Part shown: piece by piece, positions 28,786 to 37,168 of the stretch | Layout: each line of letters begins with the position of its first letter | Position numbering within the stretch: the first letter of the stretch is position 1 | Source of the DNA: Amycolatopsis cihanbeyliensis | GTDB taxonomy: Bacteria; Actinomycetota; Actinomycetes; Mycobacteriales; Pseudonocardiaceae | NCBI RefSeq assembly: GCF_006715045.1 | Contig: NZ_VFML01000001.1 | Span: forward strand, 5,304,001-5,368,000 | DNA length: 64,000 bases | Direction of reading: 5' to 3' | Notes under the pieces: generated by a model | What the model was told of the DNA's origin: nothing | The model's input: only the letters and a program-made list of their open reading frames with translations | Database searches by the model: none | Program-made: the position numbers and the translations under genes

Positions 28786-29807
28786 TCCGCGTCGCGGTCG
28801 TCGGTGCCGCCGGCTACATCGGGGGTGAACTGCTCCGCATTCTCGTCTCCCACCCGCAGGTGGAGATCGCGGCCGCCACCTCGCGCTCGCTGCACGGGCG
28901 GCAGATCGACGGGGTGCATCCGAACCTGCGGGGCAGGACGAAGCTGGTCTTCAGCCCGGAGGACGAGCTCGATCGCTACGACGTGCTGTTCCTGGCGACC
29001 CCGCACCGGGAAACGATGTCCCGGATGCCGGAGTTCCTCGCCATGGCGGGCACGGTGATCGACCTTTCCGGTGACTTCCGGTTGCGCGACCCGGATGCCT
29101 TCGCGGACTACTACGGGCTCGCGCACCAGGCCCCCGACCTGCTGCCCACCTTCGTGACCGGGCTGCCCGAGCTGCATCGGGAGCGGCTGCGCACGGCCGA
29201 CCGGATCAGCGTGCCGGGATGCATGGCGAGTGCCGGAATGCTGTCCCTCGTCCCGCTGGCCGAGGCCGGGCTGATCACCGGCGAGGTCGCGGTGGACGCC
29301 CGCACGGGCTCCAGCGGTTCGGGTGCGAAGGCCGGGGTGGAGAACCTGCACGCCGAGCGCAGTGGCGCACTGCGGGTGTTCGCGCCGACCCGGCACCGGC
29401 ACGAGGCGGAGATCGCGCAGGCCACCGGCCTGCCGATCCGCATGACGGCGACCGGGATCGAGGCGGTGCGCGGCGTCCAGCTGGTCTGCCGGGCGTGGCT
29501 CGGCGATGGCGTGGACGAGCGGAGCATCCGGTCCACCTACCGCGGGCGGTACGGCGAGGAGCCGTTCGTCCGGGTGGTGGCCCAGCGACGCGGTATGCAT
29601 CGCTTCCCGGACGCGAAGATCCTTTCCGGCTCCAACTTCTGCGATGTCGGGTTCGCGCTGGAGCGGGGTTCTCCGCAGGTCACGGTCATCGCCGCGCTGG
29701 ACAACCTGGTCAAGGGCGGGGCCGGGAACGCGGTGCAATGCATGAACGTCCGATTCGGCCTTTCCGAACGGGCCGGGCTGGAGTTCACCGGCCTGCACCC
29801 GAACTGA
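28782..29807 (+). CDS. LysY/ArgC-like AmCP-acyl-phosphate reductase
   Basis: The protein has 341 residues. The N-terminal Rossmann motif VVGAAGYIGGELLRIL and the catalytic Cys147 in SVPGCMASAGM identify an N-acetyl-glutamyl-phosphate reductase relative; DNLVKGGAGNAVQ at the C-terminus is the usual ArgC ending. It reduces the LysZ-made acyl phosphate to the semialdehyde that would accept a C2 unit from the transketolase. The start overlaps lysX (ATGA). Confidence 0.92.
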   Translation: MIRVAVVGAAGYIGGELLRILVSHPQVEIAAATSRSLHGRQIDGVHPNLRGRTKLVFSPEDELDRYDVLFLATPHRETMSRMPEFLAMAGTVIDLSGDFRLRDPDAFADYYGLAHQAPDLLPTFVTGLPELHRERLRTADRISVPGCMASAGMLSLVPLAEAGLITGEVAVDARTGSSGSGAKAGVENLHAERSGALRVFAPTRHRHEAEIAQATGLPIRMTATGIEAVRGVQLVCRAWLGDGVDERSIRSTYRGRYGEEPFVRVVAQRRGMHRFPDAKILSGSNFCDVGFALERGSPQVTVIAALDNLVKGGAGNAVQCMNVRFGLSERAGLEFTGLHPN

Positions 29808-29813
29808 CCCACC

Positions 29814-29885
29814 GAGGGTGGTTGCAGGTCACCGCATTGGCGACGCGCATCGCGGACCTGAACAACCCGACCGTGGAACAAGACA
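29814..29885 (+). repeat. Truncated copy of the 150-bp MITE-like repeat
   Basis: Matches the right-hand third of the element at 31690-31838 (GGTTGCAGGTCACCGCATT, then CTGAACAACCC at 29858-29868) and the shared downstream GACCGTGGAACAAGACAC. The left end and the other terminal repeat are missing. It lies between lysY and the transketolase gene. Confidence 0.6.
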
Positions 29886-29903
29886 CCGAAAGGAAACGGA
29901 GCC

Positions 29904-30761
29904 ATGAGCAGCAGCACCTGCACGCTGCCGAGCAGTACCCACGCCGATCTGGCCCCGGTCACCCATCGGATCCGCGAACACATCGTCAACATGTGTGCGG
30001 GCCCGGAGGGTGGCCACGTGGGTGGCTCGATGTCACTGGTCGAGATCCTCGCGACCCTGTACTTCCGCGTGATGCTCGTCGACCCTCGCCTTCCCGGACT
30101 TCCGGAGCGGGACATCCTGCTGCTCAGCAAGGGACACGGCGGGATCGGGCTGTACGCGACCCTGTGCGAGGCCGGTTTCTTCCCCGAGCGGGAGCTCGCC
30201 GACTACGGGCGGCAGGGGAGCCACTTCATGGCCCACCCGCACCCCGAGGTCCCCGGGGTGGAGATGCCGTCGGGTTCGCTCGGGCACGGCCTCGCGATCG
30301 GGATCGGCTGCGCGCTCGCGGCCAGGCTGGACGAGGTGCCGCGGCGGGCGTTCGTCGTCCTCGGCGACGGCGAGTTGCAGGAGGGCTCGGTGTGGGAGGC
30401 CGCGGCGGTCGCCTCCGCCCAGCGCCTCGACCGGCTGGTCGCCATCGTCGATCGCAACCGGCTGCAGATCACCGGTGAGACCGGCGAGGTGTGCGACCTC
30501 GAGCCACTGGCGGATCGGTGGCGCGCCTTCGGGTGGCGGGTTCGCGAGGTGGACGGGCACGACGTCGAGGAACTGACCGAGGTGCTGAGCGCACCGCCGG
30601 AACCGGGAACACCGACCGTCGTCATCGCGCACACGGTCAAGGGGAAGGGCCTGCCCTTCGTCGAGGGGCAGACCCGCAGCCACTACGCCCGGCTGGGGGA
30701 GCGGCAGCACCGCCAGGCGCTGGCCGCGCTGCGTGCCTCGGTACGGAAGGTGCGCCGATGA
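29904..30761 (+). CDS. Transketolase N-terminal subunit (TPP-binding)
   Basis: The protein has 285 residues. The thiamine diphosphate motif GDGELQEGSVWEAA begins at 154 and ends with Asn185 of VDRNRLQ. LSKGHGG and HPHPEVPG match the N-terminal half of transketolase. Together with the next gene (ATGA overlap) it forms the split transketolase found in AmCP clusters that make dihydroxy-diamino acids, where it transfers a ketol C2 unit onto the AmCP-bound semialdehyde. Confidence 0.93.
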   Translation: MSSSTCTLPSSTHADLAPVTHRIREHIVNMCAGPEGGHVGGSMSLVEILATLYFRVMLVDPRLPGLPERDILLLSKGHGGIGLYATLCEAGFFPERELADYGRQGSHFMAHPHPEVPGVEMPSGSLGHGLAIGIGCALAARLDEVPRRAFVVLGDGELQEGSVWEAAAVASAQRLDRLVAIVDRNRLQITGETGEVCDLEPLADRWRAFGWRVREVDGHDVEELTEVLSAPPEPGTPTVVIAHTVKGKGLPFVEGQTRSHYARLGERQHRQALAALRASVRKVRR

Positions 30762-31813
30762 CGACCACGCTGCCCCCTTCCTCCAGGGACGTCTATCGCG
30801 ACATCGTCACCGAGTCGCTGCCCGCCGACGAACGGCTGGTCTGCCTGGACAGCGACACCGGCCTGTTCAGCGGGGTCGACTGGGGCGCGGCCGCCGACCG
30901 GTACGTGAACATCGGCATCGCCGAGCACACCATGATGGGTGCCGCCGCGGGCCTGGCCAAGCAGGGGCGGGTTCCGTTCGTGAACACGATGGCCGCGTTC
31001 GCCGCCTCCCGCGCGGTGGAGGCCGTCAAGATCGACATCGCGCTGAACAACCTCCCGGTGCGCATCGCGGCGACCCATTCCGGCGTGTCCGCGGGTCATC
31101 TCGGCCCCACCCACCACGCGCTGGAGGACCTGGCCGCGATGCGCGCGCTGCCGAACATGACCGTCGTCGTCCCCGCCGACGCGGCGTCCGCGGGCGAGCT
31201 GATCCGGCAGGCGATCGCGCTGCCCGGACCCGCCTACCTCCGGCTCGGCCGCAACGCCACCCCCGACCTGCCCGCGGGACCGCCGATCGAGCTGGGCAAG
31301 GCCCAGGTGCTGCGGGAGGGCGCCGACATCACGCTGGCCGCCTGCGGCGCGTACCCGGTGCTGGCCGCGCTGGAAGCCGCGGAACTGCTGCGACAGGAGG
31401 GGATCGAGGCCGGGGTGTTGCACGTACACACGGTCAAGCCACTGGACACGGCCGCCCTCGCGGCCGCGGCGAGCCTGACCGGGATCGTGCTCACCGTCGA
31501 GGAGCACTGGCACGCCGGTGGTTTCGGCTCGGCCGTCGCGGAGAGCCTCACCGGGCTGCTGCCGGTCATGGTGCACAGGGTGGCGATGCCGGACGCGTTC
31601 GTCCCCGTCTCCGGTGGGCAGCGGTACCTGCTCGAACGGGCCGGGATCACCGGCCCGGCCGTGGCCGATCGCGCCCGGTCGGCCCTGGAGGGTTATTCAG
31701 AACGACCCAGCGACCGCGGGCCGGCAGACCCGTGGTCACCGCGGCGCGCAGCGCCACCGATGGGGTGGCGGTGGGCGACGGGCGGGAGGTCGTTGCAGTT
31801 CAAGCATTTGTGA
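30758..31813 (+). CDS. Transketolase C-terminal subunit, 3' end altered by repeat
   Basis: The protein has 351 residues from ATG 30758. The pyrimidine-binding domain with NIGIAEHTMMGAAAGLA carries the cofactor-activating Glu; the C-terminal transketolase domain includes LTVEEHWHAGGFG. Normal family sequence ends around ARSALEG (residue about 311). The following about 40 residues are encoded by the repeat at 31690-31838, which has replaced the native stop. The tail lies outside the catalytic core, so activity is probably kept. Confidence 0.9.
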   Translation: MTTTLPPSSRDVYRDIVTESLPADERLVCLDSDTGLFSGVDWGAAADRYVNIGIAEHTMMGAAAGLAKQGRVPFVNTMAAFAASRAVEAVKIDIALNNLPVRIAATHSGVSAGHLGPTHHALEDLAAMRALPNMTVVVPADAASAGELIRQAIALPGPAYLRLGRNATPDLPAGPPIELGKAQVLREGADITLAACGAYPVLAALEAAELLRQEGIEAGVLHVHTVKPLDTAALAAAASLTGIVLTVEEHWHAGGFGSAVAESLTGLLPVMVHRVAMPDAFVPVSGGQRYLLERAGITGPAVADRARSALEGYSERPSDRGPADPWSPRRAAPPMGWRWATGGRSLQFKHL

Positions 31814-31838
31814 CAGGCACTACGGGCCTGAATAACCC
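31690..31838 (+). mobile_element. MITE-like element, copy 1
   Basis: 149 bp bounded by 11-bp perfect terminal inverted repeats GGGTTATTCAG / CTGAATAACCC. It carries an internal inverted pair AACGACC (31701-31707) / GGTCGTT (31788-31794), so it can fold into a long hairpin. It has no transposase. A second copy lies inverted at 48726-48875, and the two agree at about nine of ten positions over the first about 105 bp by hand alignment. About 20 bp to the right of the repeat are also shared, so the right boundary is uncertain. The insertion extends the transketolase frame and lies in front of the ligase gene. Confidence 0.65.
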
Positions 31839-31893
31839 GACTGTTGATTAAGACTCTGGACAAGTCACCGGGTAAGGCATGAAAGGGATTCCG

Positions 31894-33489
31894 ATGAGTG
31901 AAGCCTACCGATCCGCGGGCTGGTGGCGGGACGAGACGATTCTGGACGACCTGCGCCGCGCGGCCGCCGAGACCCCGGACAAGCCCGCGCTGGTGTGCTA
32001 CCAGAACGACACCCTCGTCGTTGTGTCCTATGTGGAGTTGATGGCCAGGGTGGACCGGCTGGCGGCCAACCTGGTGCGGCTGGGAGTGCGGCCGGGGGAG
32101 GTCGTCACCCTGCAGCTCCCGAACTCCTGGCAGCTCGTCGCGCTCTGCCTTGCCTGCGCGCGGATCGGCGCGATCGCGGGGCCGGCCGTGCCGATCCTGC
32201 GCAGGAGGGAGATCGAGCACATGACCCGGCTGACCGAGAGCCGGGTCTACGTCGCCGCGGCCGAGTACCGGGGCTTCAGCTACGCCGACATGAGCGCGGA
32301 GGTCGCCGCGGTGGTGCCGACGCTGGAACACCGGGTGCTGCTCGGTGGTGGGGCCGGCGCGCTGGATTTCGACCGTGACCTGCTCGAGCACGAACCGCCG
32401 CCGGTGGATCTGGACGCGCTGGAGGCGAAACCCGACGACGCGGCACAGGTCATGTTCACCTCCGGCACCACCGGCGAGCCGAAGGGCGTGGTGCACAGCC
32501 ACAACACCCTGTACGCGATGAACAAGGCCCAGGCTGATGTGCTGCGCCTCGGACCGGACGAGGTGACCGCCATGGGCTCGCCGACCTCGCATCAGGCCGG
32601 CTACACCTGGAACTTCGTGATGCCCCTGCTGCTGGGCGCGACCGCGGTGCAGGTGGAGTACTGGGATCCGGAGGTCATGCTGCGGATACTGGAGGAGCAG
32701 CGGGTCACCTTCTTCATGGGAGCGCCCACCTTCCTCTCCGACCTCATCGCGGCCCAGCGGGCGAACCCGCGCGACCTCGGCGCGCTGCGTACGTTCGCCA
32801 CGGGCAGCGCGCCGATCGCACCGGCCTTTGTGGAGCAGGCACGCGATGTCCTCGGCTGCCGGCTCTACGCGCTGTGGGGGATGACCGAGAACGGTTGTGT
32901 GACGATCACCCGCCCCGAGGACCCGCCGCTGCGCGCAGCCGAGAGCGACGGCACCGTCGTACCCGGGATGGAGATCAGGATCGTCGGTGCGGGCAACCTG
33001 CAGGTACGTGGCGCGGCGCAGTGCCTCGGTTACTTCCGGCGTGAGCGGGTGTACGCGAACTCGGTGACCGAGGACGGCTGGTTCGACACCGGCGACCTGG
33101 CCAGGGACGACGGTTACGGCGGTATCCGGATCACCGGACGGGTCAAGGACCTCATCATCCGCGGCGCGGAGAACATCCCCGCGGTGGAGGTCGAGGCCGC
33201 GCTGGTGCGGCATGCCGCGATCAGGGACGTGGCGGTGGTGGGATACCCCGACCAGCGCCTCGGCGAGCGCGCCTGCGCCGTACTCGTGACGACCGGCGAG
33301 CCACTGAGCCTTGACGACCTGCGCACCCATCTGGACGGGCTGGGCATGGTCAAGCAGTACTGGCCCGAGCGGGTGGAGATCGTGCCCGAACTGCCGAGGA
33401 CCCCCTCGGGAAAGATCCGGAAAACCGTGCTGCGGGACCGACTCCGGGATCAGGAGAGGAATGACGATGTACTTCGAGTACACGGCTGA
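31894..33489 (+). CDS. Acyl-CoA/acyl-adenylate ligase (ANL superfamily)
   Basis: The protein has 531 residues; ATG 31894 with AAAGGGA ahead is preferred, ATG 31879 is possible. ANL motifs: FTSGTTGEPKG, WGMTEN, DTGDLA and the catalytic Lys in TPSGKIRK. It is closest in style to cyclohexane-carboxylate- or medium-chain-type CoA ligases. It overlaps the acyl-CoA dehydrogenase gene by 29 bp, so the pair activates and then desaturates or otherwise modifies one carboxylic acid building block. The acid is unknown. Confidence 0.85.
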   Translation: MSEAYRSAGWWRDETILDDLRRAAAETPDKPALVCYQNDTLVVVSYVELMARVDRLAANLVRLGVRPGEVVTLQLPNSWQLVALCLACARIGAIAGPAVPILRRREIEHMTRLTESRVYVAAAEYRGFSYADMSAEVAAVVPTLEHRVLLGGGAGALDFDRDLLEHEPPPVDLDALEAKPDDAAQVMFTSGTTGEPKGVVHSHNTLYAMNKAQADVLRLGPDEVTAMGSPTSHQAGYTWNFVMPLLLGATAVQVEYWDPEVMLRILEEQRVTFFMGAPTFLSDLIAAQRANPRDLGALRTFATGSAPIAPAFVEQARDVLGCRLYALWGMTENGCVTITRPEDPPLRAAESDGTVVPGMEIRIVGAGNLQVRGAAQCLGYFRRERVYANSVTEDGWFDTGDLARDDGYGGIRITGRVKDLIIRGAENIPAVEVEAALVRHAAIRDVAVVGYPDQRLGERACAVLVTTGEPLSLDDLRTHLDGLGMVKQYWPERVEIVPELPRTPSGKIRKTVLRDRLRDQERNDDVLRVHG

Positions 33490-34612
33490 GCAGCGGGCGC
33501 TGGCGAAGCGGGTCGGCGAGTTCGCCGCCGAGCGCATCGCCCCGTACCGCCGGGAGAGCGACGTGCGGGGCGGCTACCGGCCGGGCCTGCTTCCCGAGAT
33601 GGCGGCCGCGGGCCTGTTCGGCCTGCGCGTCCCCGCGGCCTACGGCGGCCTCGAGCTGGACGCGTCGAGCGCGGGCATCGCGCTGGAGGAGTTGGCCGCC
33701 GCGGACCTGACGGTCTGCTTCCCGGTGCTGAACGCGGCGCTGGTGGCGGGCGTGCTGGCCGCGAACGGCTCGCCCGCGCAGCTGTCGGCCTGGCTACCGC
33801 CGATCGCGCGGGGTGACGCGATCGTCGCGGTCTGCCTGACCGAGGCCGACCACGGCACGGACGCCGCGGGCATCCGGATGCGCGCCACCCCGGACGGGGA
33901 CGGCTGGGTGCTCACCGGCGAGAAGGTGTCCATCATGGCCACCGCCTACGCCACGCACGCACTGGTCTTCGCGCGTACCGGCGGTTCCGGGGCACACGGC
34001 ATCACGGCGTTCTACGTGGACCTGGACTCGCCCGCGGTGAGCAGGGAACGCCTGCACGACCTGGGTTGCCGGGCCGGCGGCCGCGGTACGCTGGCTTTCG
34101 ACGGCCTGCGGGTGGGGTCCGACGACGTGGTCGGCAGGCCGGGTGCGGGGTTCGTCGAGGTGATGCGCGGTTTCGCCTTCTCCCGCGCGTTGATCGCGCT
34201 GATGGCGATCGCGGTCGGCAACGCGGCGATCGATGAGGCCATCGCGCACGCGGGCCGCCGGGAGGCCTTCGGCCAGCCGATCGGCCGCTACCAGTCGGTC
34301 TCGTTCCCGCTGGTGGAGTACGCGACCCTGCTGCGCGGCGCGCGGCTGGTCGCCTACGAGGCGTTGGGCAAGGCCGACAACGGACTCGACCCGCGGATCC
34401 CGTCCAATATGGCCAAATGGTGGGCACCGAAGGTGGCCATGGAGGCCGTGCACCAGGCGCTGCTGACGCTGGGCCACCTCGGCTGGTCCGAGGACGGGCC
34501 GATCGCCCAGCGGCTCAGGGATGTCATCGGCCTGCAACTCGCGGACGGCACCGCGGGCGCGACGAAGCTCGTGGTCGCCCGGCACCTGCTGGGCAAGGAG
34601 AACGCTCCCTAG
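33461..34612 (+). CDS. Acyl-CoA dehydrogenase family protein
   Basis: The protein has 383 residues from ATG 33461 (AGGAGAGGA ahead). Flavin-domain motifs of the family: VCLTEADHGTDAAG, LTGEKVSIM, a RALIALMAIAVGNAAIDEA helix, then AFGQPIGRYQSV. At the place where many family members have the catalytic base as YEGT, this protein has LADGT, so Asp stands where Glu is usual; activity may be altered. It converges tail to tail with the CGNR gene, overlapping by 3 bases. Confidence 0.85.
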   Translation: MTMYFEYTAEQRALAKRVGEFAAERIAPYRRESDVRGGYRPGLLPEMAAAGLFGLRVPAAYGGLELDASSAGIALEELAAADLTVCFPVLNAALVAGVLAANGSPAQLSAWLPPIARGDAIVAVCLTEADHGTDAAGIRMRATPDGDGWVLTGEKVSIMATAYATHALVFARTGGSGAHGITAFYVDLDSPAVSRERLHDLGCRAGGRGTLAFDGLRVGSDDVVGRPGAGFVEVMRGFAFSRALIALMAIAVGNAAIDEAIAHAGRREAFGQPIGRYQSVSFPLVEYATLLRGARLVAYEALGKADNGLDPRIPSNMAKWWAPKVAMEAVHQALLTLGHLGWSEDGPIAQRLRDVIGLQLADGTAGATKLVVARHLLGKENAP

Positions 34613-35193
34613 GAACCGGCCTCGGCCCGCCTGGCCTGCCGGTACACGCGCATCTTGGCGCGGGCACCGCAGACGGACATGGAACACCACCGGCTGGCGC
34701 GGTTGCGCGACCGGTCGTAGAAGGCCCACGCGCAACGATGCTCCTGGCAGGCCTTGAGTCGCTGCCAGGAGCCGTCGTGCACGGCCCCCATCATATGGGC
34801 GAGCACCGTGCCCAGGGCCCCCCGCACATCCGGCTGCGCGGGGCCCAGCTCGGGATCTCCCGTCTCCCCGGCGAACCGCACCACCATCGGGCAGTTCCGC
34901 GCGATGTGCCGCACCGTACGACGCGCCCGCGGATCCGCGGGCGCGTCGTTGTTCTCGCGTAGCAGCGCGCGCATCGCCTCGCGTAGCGCGATCGCGTCCG
35001 TGCGGTCGAGTTCCTCCGGTTCGACGGACCGGCTCACCAGCTCGTTGCGTGCCAACCAGCGGCGGAAACCCTCCGCGGTGGCGAACTCGTCCGGTCCGAA
35101 CTCGACGTTCACGCTGTTGACGAAGGACTGCACCAGCGCGAGCCGCCCCGGCGCCTCCGCCCTGTTTCCCGGTTGCCCTTTCATCCTCGGCAT
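34609..35193 (-). CDS. CGNR zinc-finger regulator with ABATE domain
   Basis: The protein has 194 residues. An ABATE-type N-terminal ligand domain (VNSVNVEF...FRRWLARNELV) is followed by a C-terminal CGNR zinc finger (CQEHRCAWAFYD, then RWCSMSVCGARAKMRVYR, with CGAR in place of CGNR). These are likely transcription factors. It is divergent from the 73-residue gene at 35350, and the shared 156-bp region holds the 29-bp operator-like site 35279-35307. The same site architecture recurs before the amidohydrolase and ALDH operons, so I infer this protein is the local regulator. Confidence 0.85.
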   Translation of the reverse strand: MPRMKGQPGNRAEAPGRLALVQSFVNSVNVEFGPDEFATAEGFRRWLARNELVSRSVEPEELDRTDAIALREAMRALLRENNDAPADPRARRTVRHIARNCPMVVRFAGETGDPELGPAQPDVRGALGTVLAHMMGAVHDGSWQRLKACQEHRCAWAFYDRSRNRASRWCSMSVCGARAKMRVYRQARRAEAGS

Positions 35194-35278
35194 CTTACCG
35201 GTGAACGCATTTCGCTGGTATCACGTTGGCCGGACTCGACGATAAGAACCGCTTACCGGGTTTCGCTTGCCCCACTAC

Positions 35279-35307
35279 GTTACCAGCCATAAATTATAGC
35301 TAGTAAC
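35279..35307. promoter_or_regulatory. Operator-like site A, GTTAC-N19-GTAAC
   Basis: Inverted half-sites GTTACCAGC and GCTAGTAAC (8 of 9 complementary) around an 11-base AT-rich spacer. It lies between the CGNR regulator and the small gene at 35350, 42 bp before the latter start. The same 9-11-9 geometry occurs at sites B and C. Confidence 0.6.
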
Positions 35308-35349
35308 ACGCACACTCGTGCTTCGGGCACCACGCCAAAGGGGCGACCG

Positions 35350-35571
35350 ATGAACTACCACATTCTTCGCGAGTTCGGTGAGCTGATTCTCAACCGCCCC
35401 TGCCTCGGCGCGCCGCCCGCGGAGGTGGCCGCGTGGTACGAGCGCAAGGCCGACCTGTTCGAGTGCATAGCCGCCGCTGAGGGGCATGACCCGGTGGGTG
35501 CGCTCCGGCAGGCGCGGCTGGCGCGCCGGCATGCCAGCCGGCTGGTGACCGCCGGAAGTCACGCGGCCTGA
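35350..35571 (+). CDS. Small hypothetical protein
   Basis: The protein has 73 residues with a helical, Ala/Arg-rich C-terminal part and no membrane helix or metal motif. I do not recognise it. It is the first gene rightward of the CGNR-controlled divergent promoter; AAAGGGG lies 9 nt before the ATG. It could be a small regulatory partner; no evidence either way. Confidence 0.6.
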   Translation: MNYHILREFGELILNRPCLGAPPAEVAAWYERKADLFECIAAAEGHDPVGALRQARLARRHASRLVTAGSHAA

Positions 35572-35629
35572 CGCGCCATCCGGCGAGCCGGTTCCGTGGC
35601 CGTTCCCCGGCCGTTCTGTTCCCGTAGAA

Positions 35630-35658
35630 GTTGCCATCCAAAGAATATGGACGGTAAC
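35630..35658. promoter_or_regulatory. Operator-like site B, GTTGC-N19-GTAAC
   Basis: Half-sites GTTGCCATC and GACGGTAAC with an 11-base spacer, the same 29-bp length as sites A and C. It ends 16 bp before the amidohydrolase start codon, where bound protein would block transcription or translation initiation. Confidence 0.55.
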
Positions 35659-35674
35659 AACGGAGAGGATACCT

Positions 35675-37168
35675 GTGCAGATGAACTCCTCCGGGCCCCT
35701 GCTGATCAGGGGCGGTTTCCTGTATCCGGCGGATGACCGGGAGCGGGTGATTCCCGACGGCGCCGTGCTGGTCGAGGAAGGGCGGATCGCCGCGGTGGGC
35801 GGCACGACCGAGGTGGAGGCGGCACTGACCGACCGGCCCCGCACGATCGAGGCGTCCGGGAAACTGATCCTGCCCGGGTTCGTGAACCCGCACTGGCACG
35901 ACATGTTCGCCACCCGGTTCCCGTTCAAGGGAGCGCTTCGCGACCCGAGCGACCGGGAGGACCGGCCCGCGTTCATGGCGCTCGGCGGTGACATCCAGCG
36001 GATATCGATGATGTTCGACTCGTTCTGCGCCAAGATCGACCTGCTCGGTCCGGACGAGGCCGCGGCCATCGCCAGGTACTCGATGTGGACCCAACTCCGG
36101 TCCGGGGTGACGACCCTCGGCGATGTCGGCTCGTTCAACCGACCGGAGGCGCTCGCCGCCGCCGCGCGCGAGCTGGGTATGCGCTGCGTGGTCAGTACCT
36201 GGGCCAGCGACGCCGTGTGCGCACCCGGCGAGTCCCGGTTCCGCCGGACCAGGGACGCCGACGTGGTGCTGGGGCGGGTCGAGAGCCTGCTCGACACCTG
36301 CGCCGCGGAGCGCGGCGGCCTGGTACGGGCCCGCCCGACCTCGGTCTACGGCGTCAACATGACCGACGAGCTCGGCGCCGGGTTCGCCGAGCTCGTCGCG
36401 CGCTACGACGTTCCGTTCGCGACGCATCTCGGGGCATTGCGCAACGAGGTCGAGGTGATGCGCACCTACTACGGTGCCACCCCGGTCCGCAGGTTCGCCG
36501 AGCTCGGCCTGCTCTCGGACCGTTTCATGGCGGTGCACTGCGCGTTCGCGGACGAGGACGAGCGCAAGCTGCTCGCCGAGGCGAACGCCCACATCAACTT
36601 CTCACCGGCCAAGTACGGGCCCGCGGGGGAGTCGTCCCTGACCGAGACCGGCGCGATGCCGGAGTTCCGGCGCCGCGGGCTGGATCTCTCCCTCTCCACC
36701 GACGGGGCACCGATGCCGGTGGGCGGGATGGCCGAGGCGATGCGGGCCGTCTGGCAGACCTTCAACGAGATGTCCGCCGACCCGACCGAGGTGCGCCCGA
36801 CCGACGCGCTGGCGATGGCCACCCGTATCCCGGCCCGCGGCCTGGACTGGGCGGAGGAGATCGGCAGCCTCGAGGTCGGCAAGCAGGCGGATCTGCTGCT
36901 GATCCCGGCCACGGACTGGCGCTACCTGCTCAACCCGCGGCCGCTGGAGGGATTCCTCGCGCTGGGCGGCTCGATGGACATCGACACGGTGCTGGTCGCG
37001 GGCCGGGTGCTGGTGGAGGGCGGCCGGCCCACCTGCTTCGACGAGCACGACGTGGAAGCCGACTACCTCGAGGCGCTGGCCGCTTTCTCGGTGCGCTGCC
37101 TCGGGGTCGATCCCGATCTGGTCGCCGCGCACACCCGGCGAGCACAACGAGCAGTGAGGAGTGACTGA
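35675..37168 (+). CDS. Metal-dependent amidohydrolase, possible benzoxazole-forming cyclase
   Basis: The protein has 497 residues from GTG 35675 (GGAGAGGA ahead; ATG 35681 possible). It has the TIM-barrel amidohydrolase fold with the metal ligands HWH in VNPHWHDMF, the His of FATHLGAL, the His of MAVHCAF and the Asp of STDGAPM. It is the first gene of an operon making 3-hydroxyanthranilate. In the nataxazole and A33853 clusters a protein of this family (NatAM, BomN) closes the benzoxazole ring from an aryl ester, so I infer that role. A deaminase function is the alternative. It overlaps the SDR gene (TGATG). Confidence 0.75.
   Translation: MQMNSSGPLLIRGGFLYPADDRERVIPDGAVLVEEGRIAAVGGTTEVEAALTDRPRTIEASGKLILPGFVNPHWHDMFATRFPFKGALRDPSDREDRPAFMALGGDIQRISMMFDSFCAKIDLLGPDEAAAIARYSMWTQLRSGVTTLGDVGSFNRPEALAAAARELGMRCVVSTWASDAVCAPGESRFRRTRDADVVLGRVESLLDTCAAERGGLVRARPTSVYGVNMTDELGAGFAELVARYDVPFATHLGALRNEVEVMRTYYGATPVRRFAELGLLSDRFMAVHCAFADEDERKLLAEANAHINFSPAKYGPAGESSLTETGAMPEFRRRGLDLSLSTDGAPMPVGGMAEAMRAVWQTFNEMSADPTEVRPTDALAMATRIPARGLDWAEEIGSLEVGKQADLLLIPATDWRYLLNPRPLEGFLALGGSMDIDTVLVAGRVLVEGGRPTCFDEHDVEADYLEALAAFSVRCLGVDPDLVAAHTRRAQRAVRSD

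Noticed and set aside
27722..29807. Primary lysine or arginine biosynthesis through LysW
   Set aside because: A transketolase, sulfotransferase and shell protein are co-located, while the homocitrate/aminoadipate genes and an aminotransferase are missing.
31690..31838. Protein-coding meaning of the peptide read through the repeat (about 40 residues at the end of transketolase C)
   Set aside because: The same peptide-like translation appears in the non-coding inverted copy at 48726, so it follows from the repeat and not from a conserved protein end.
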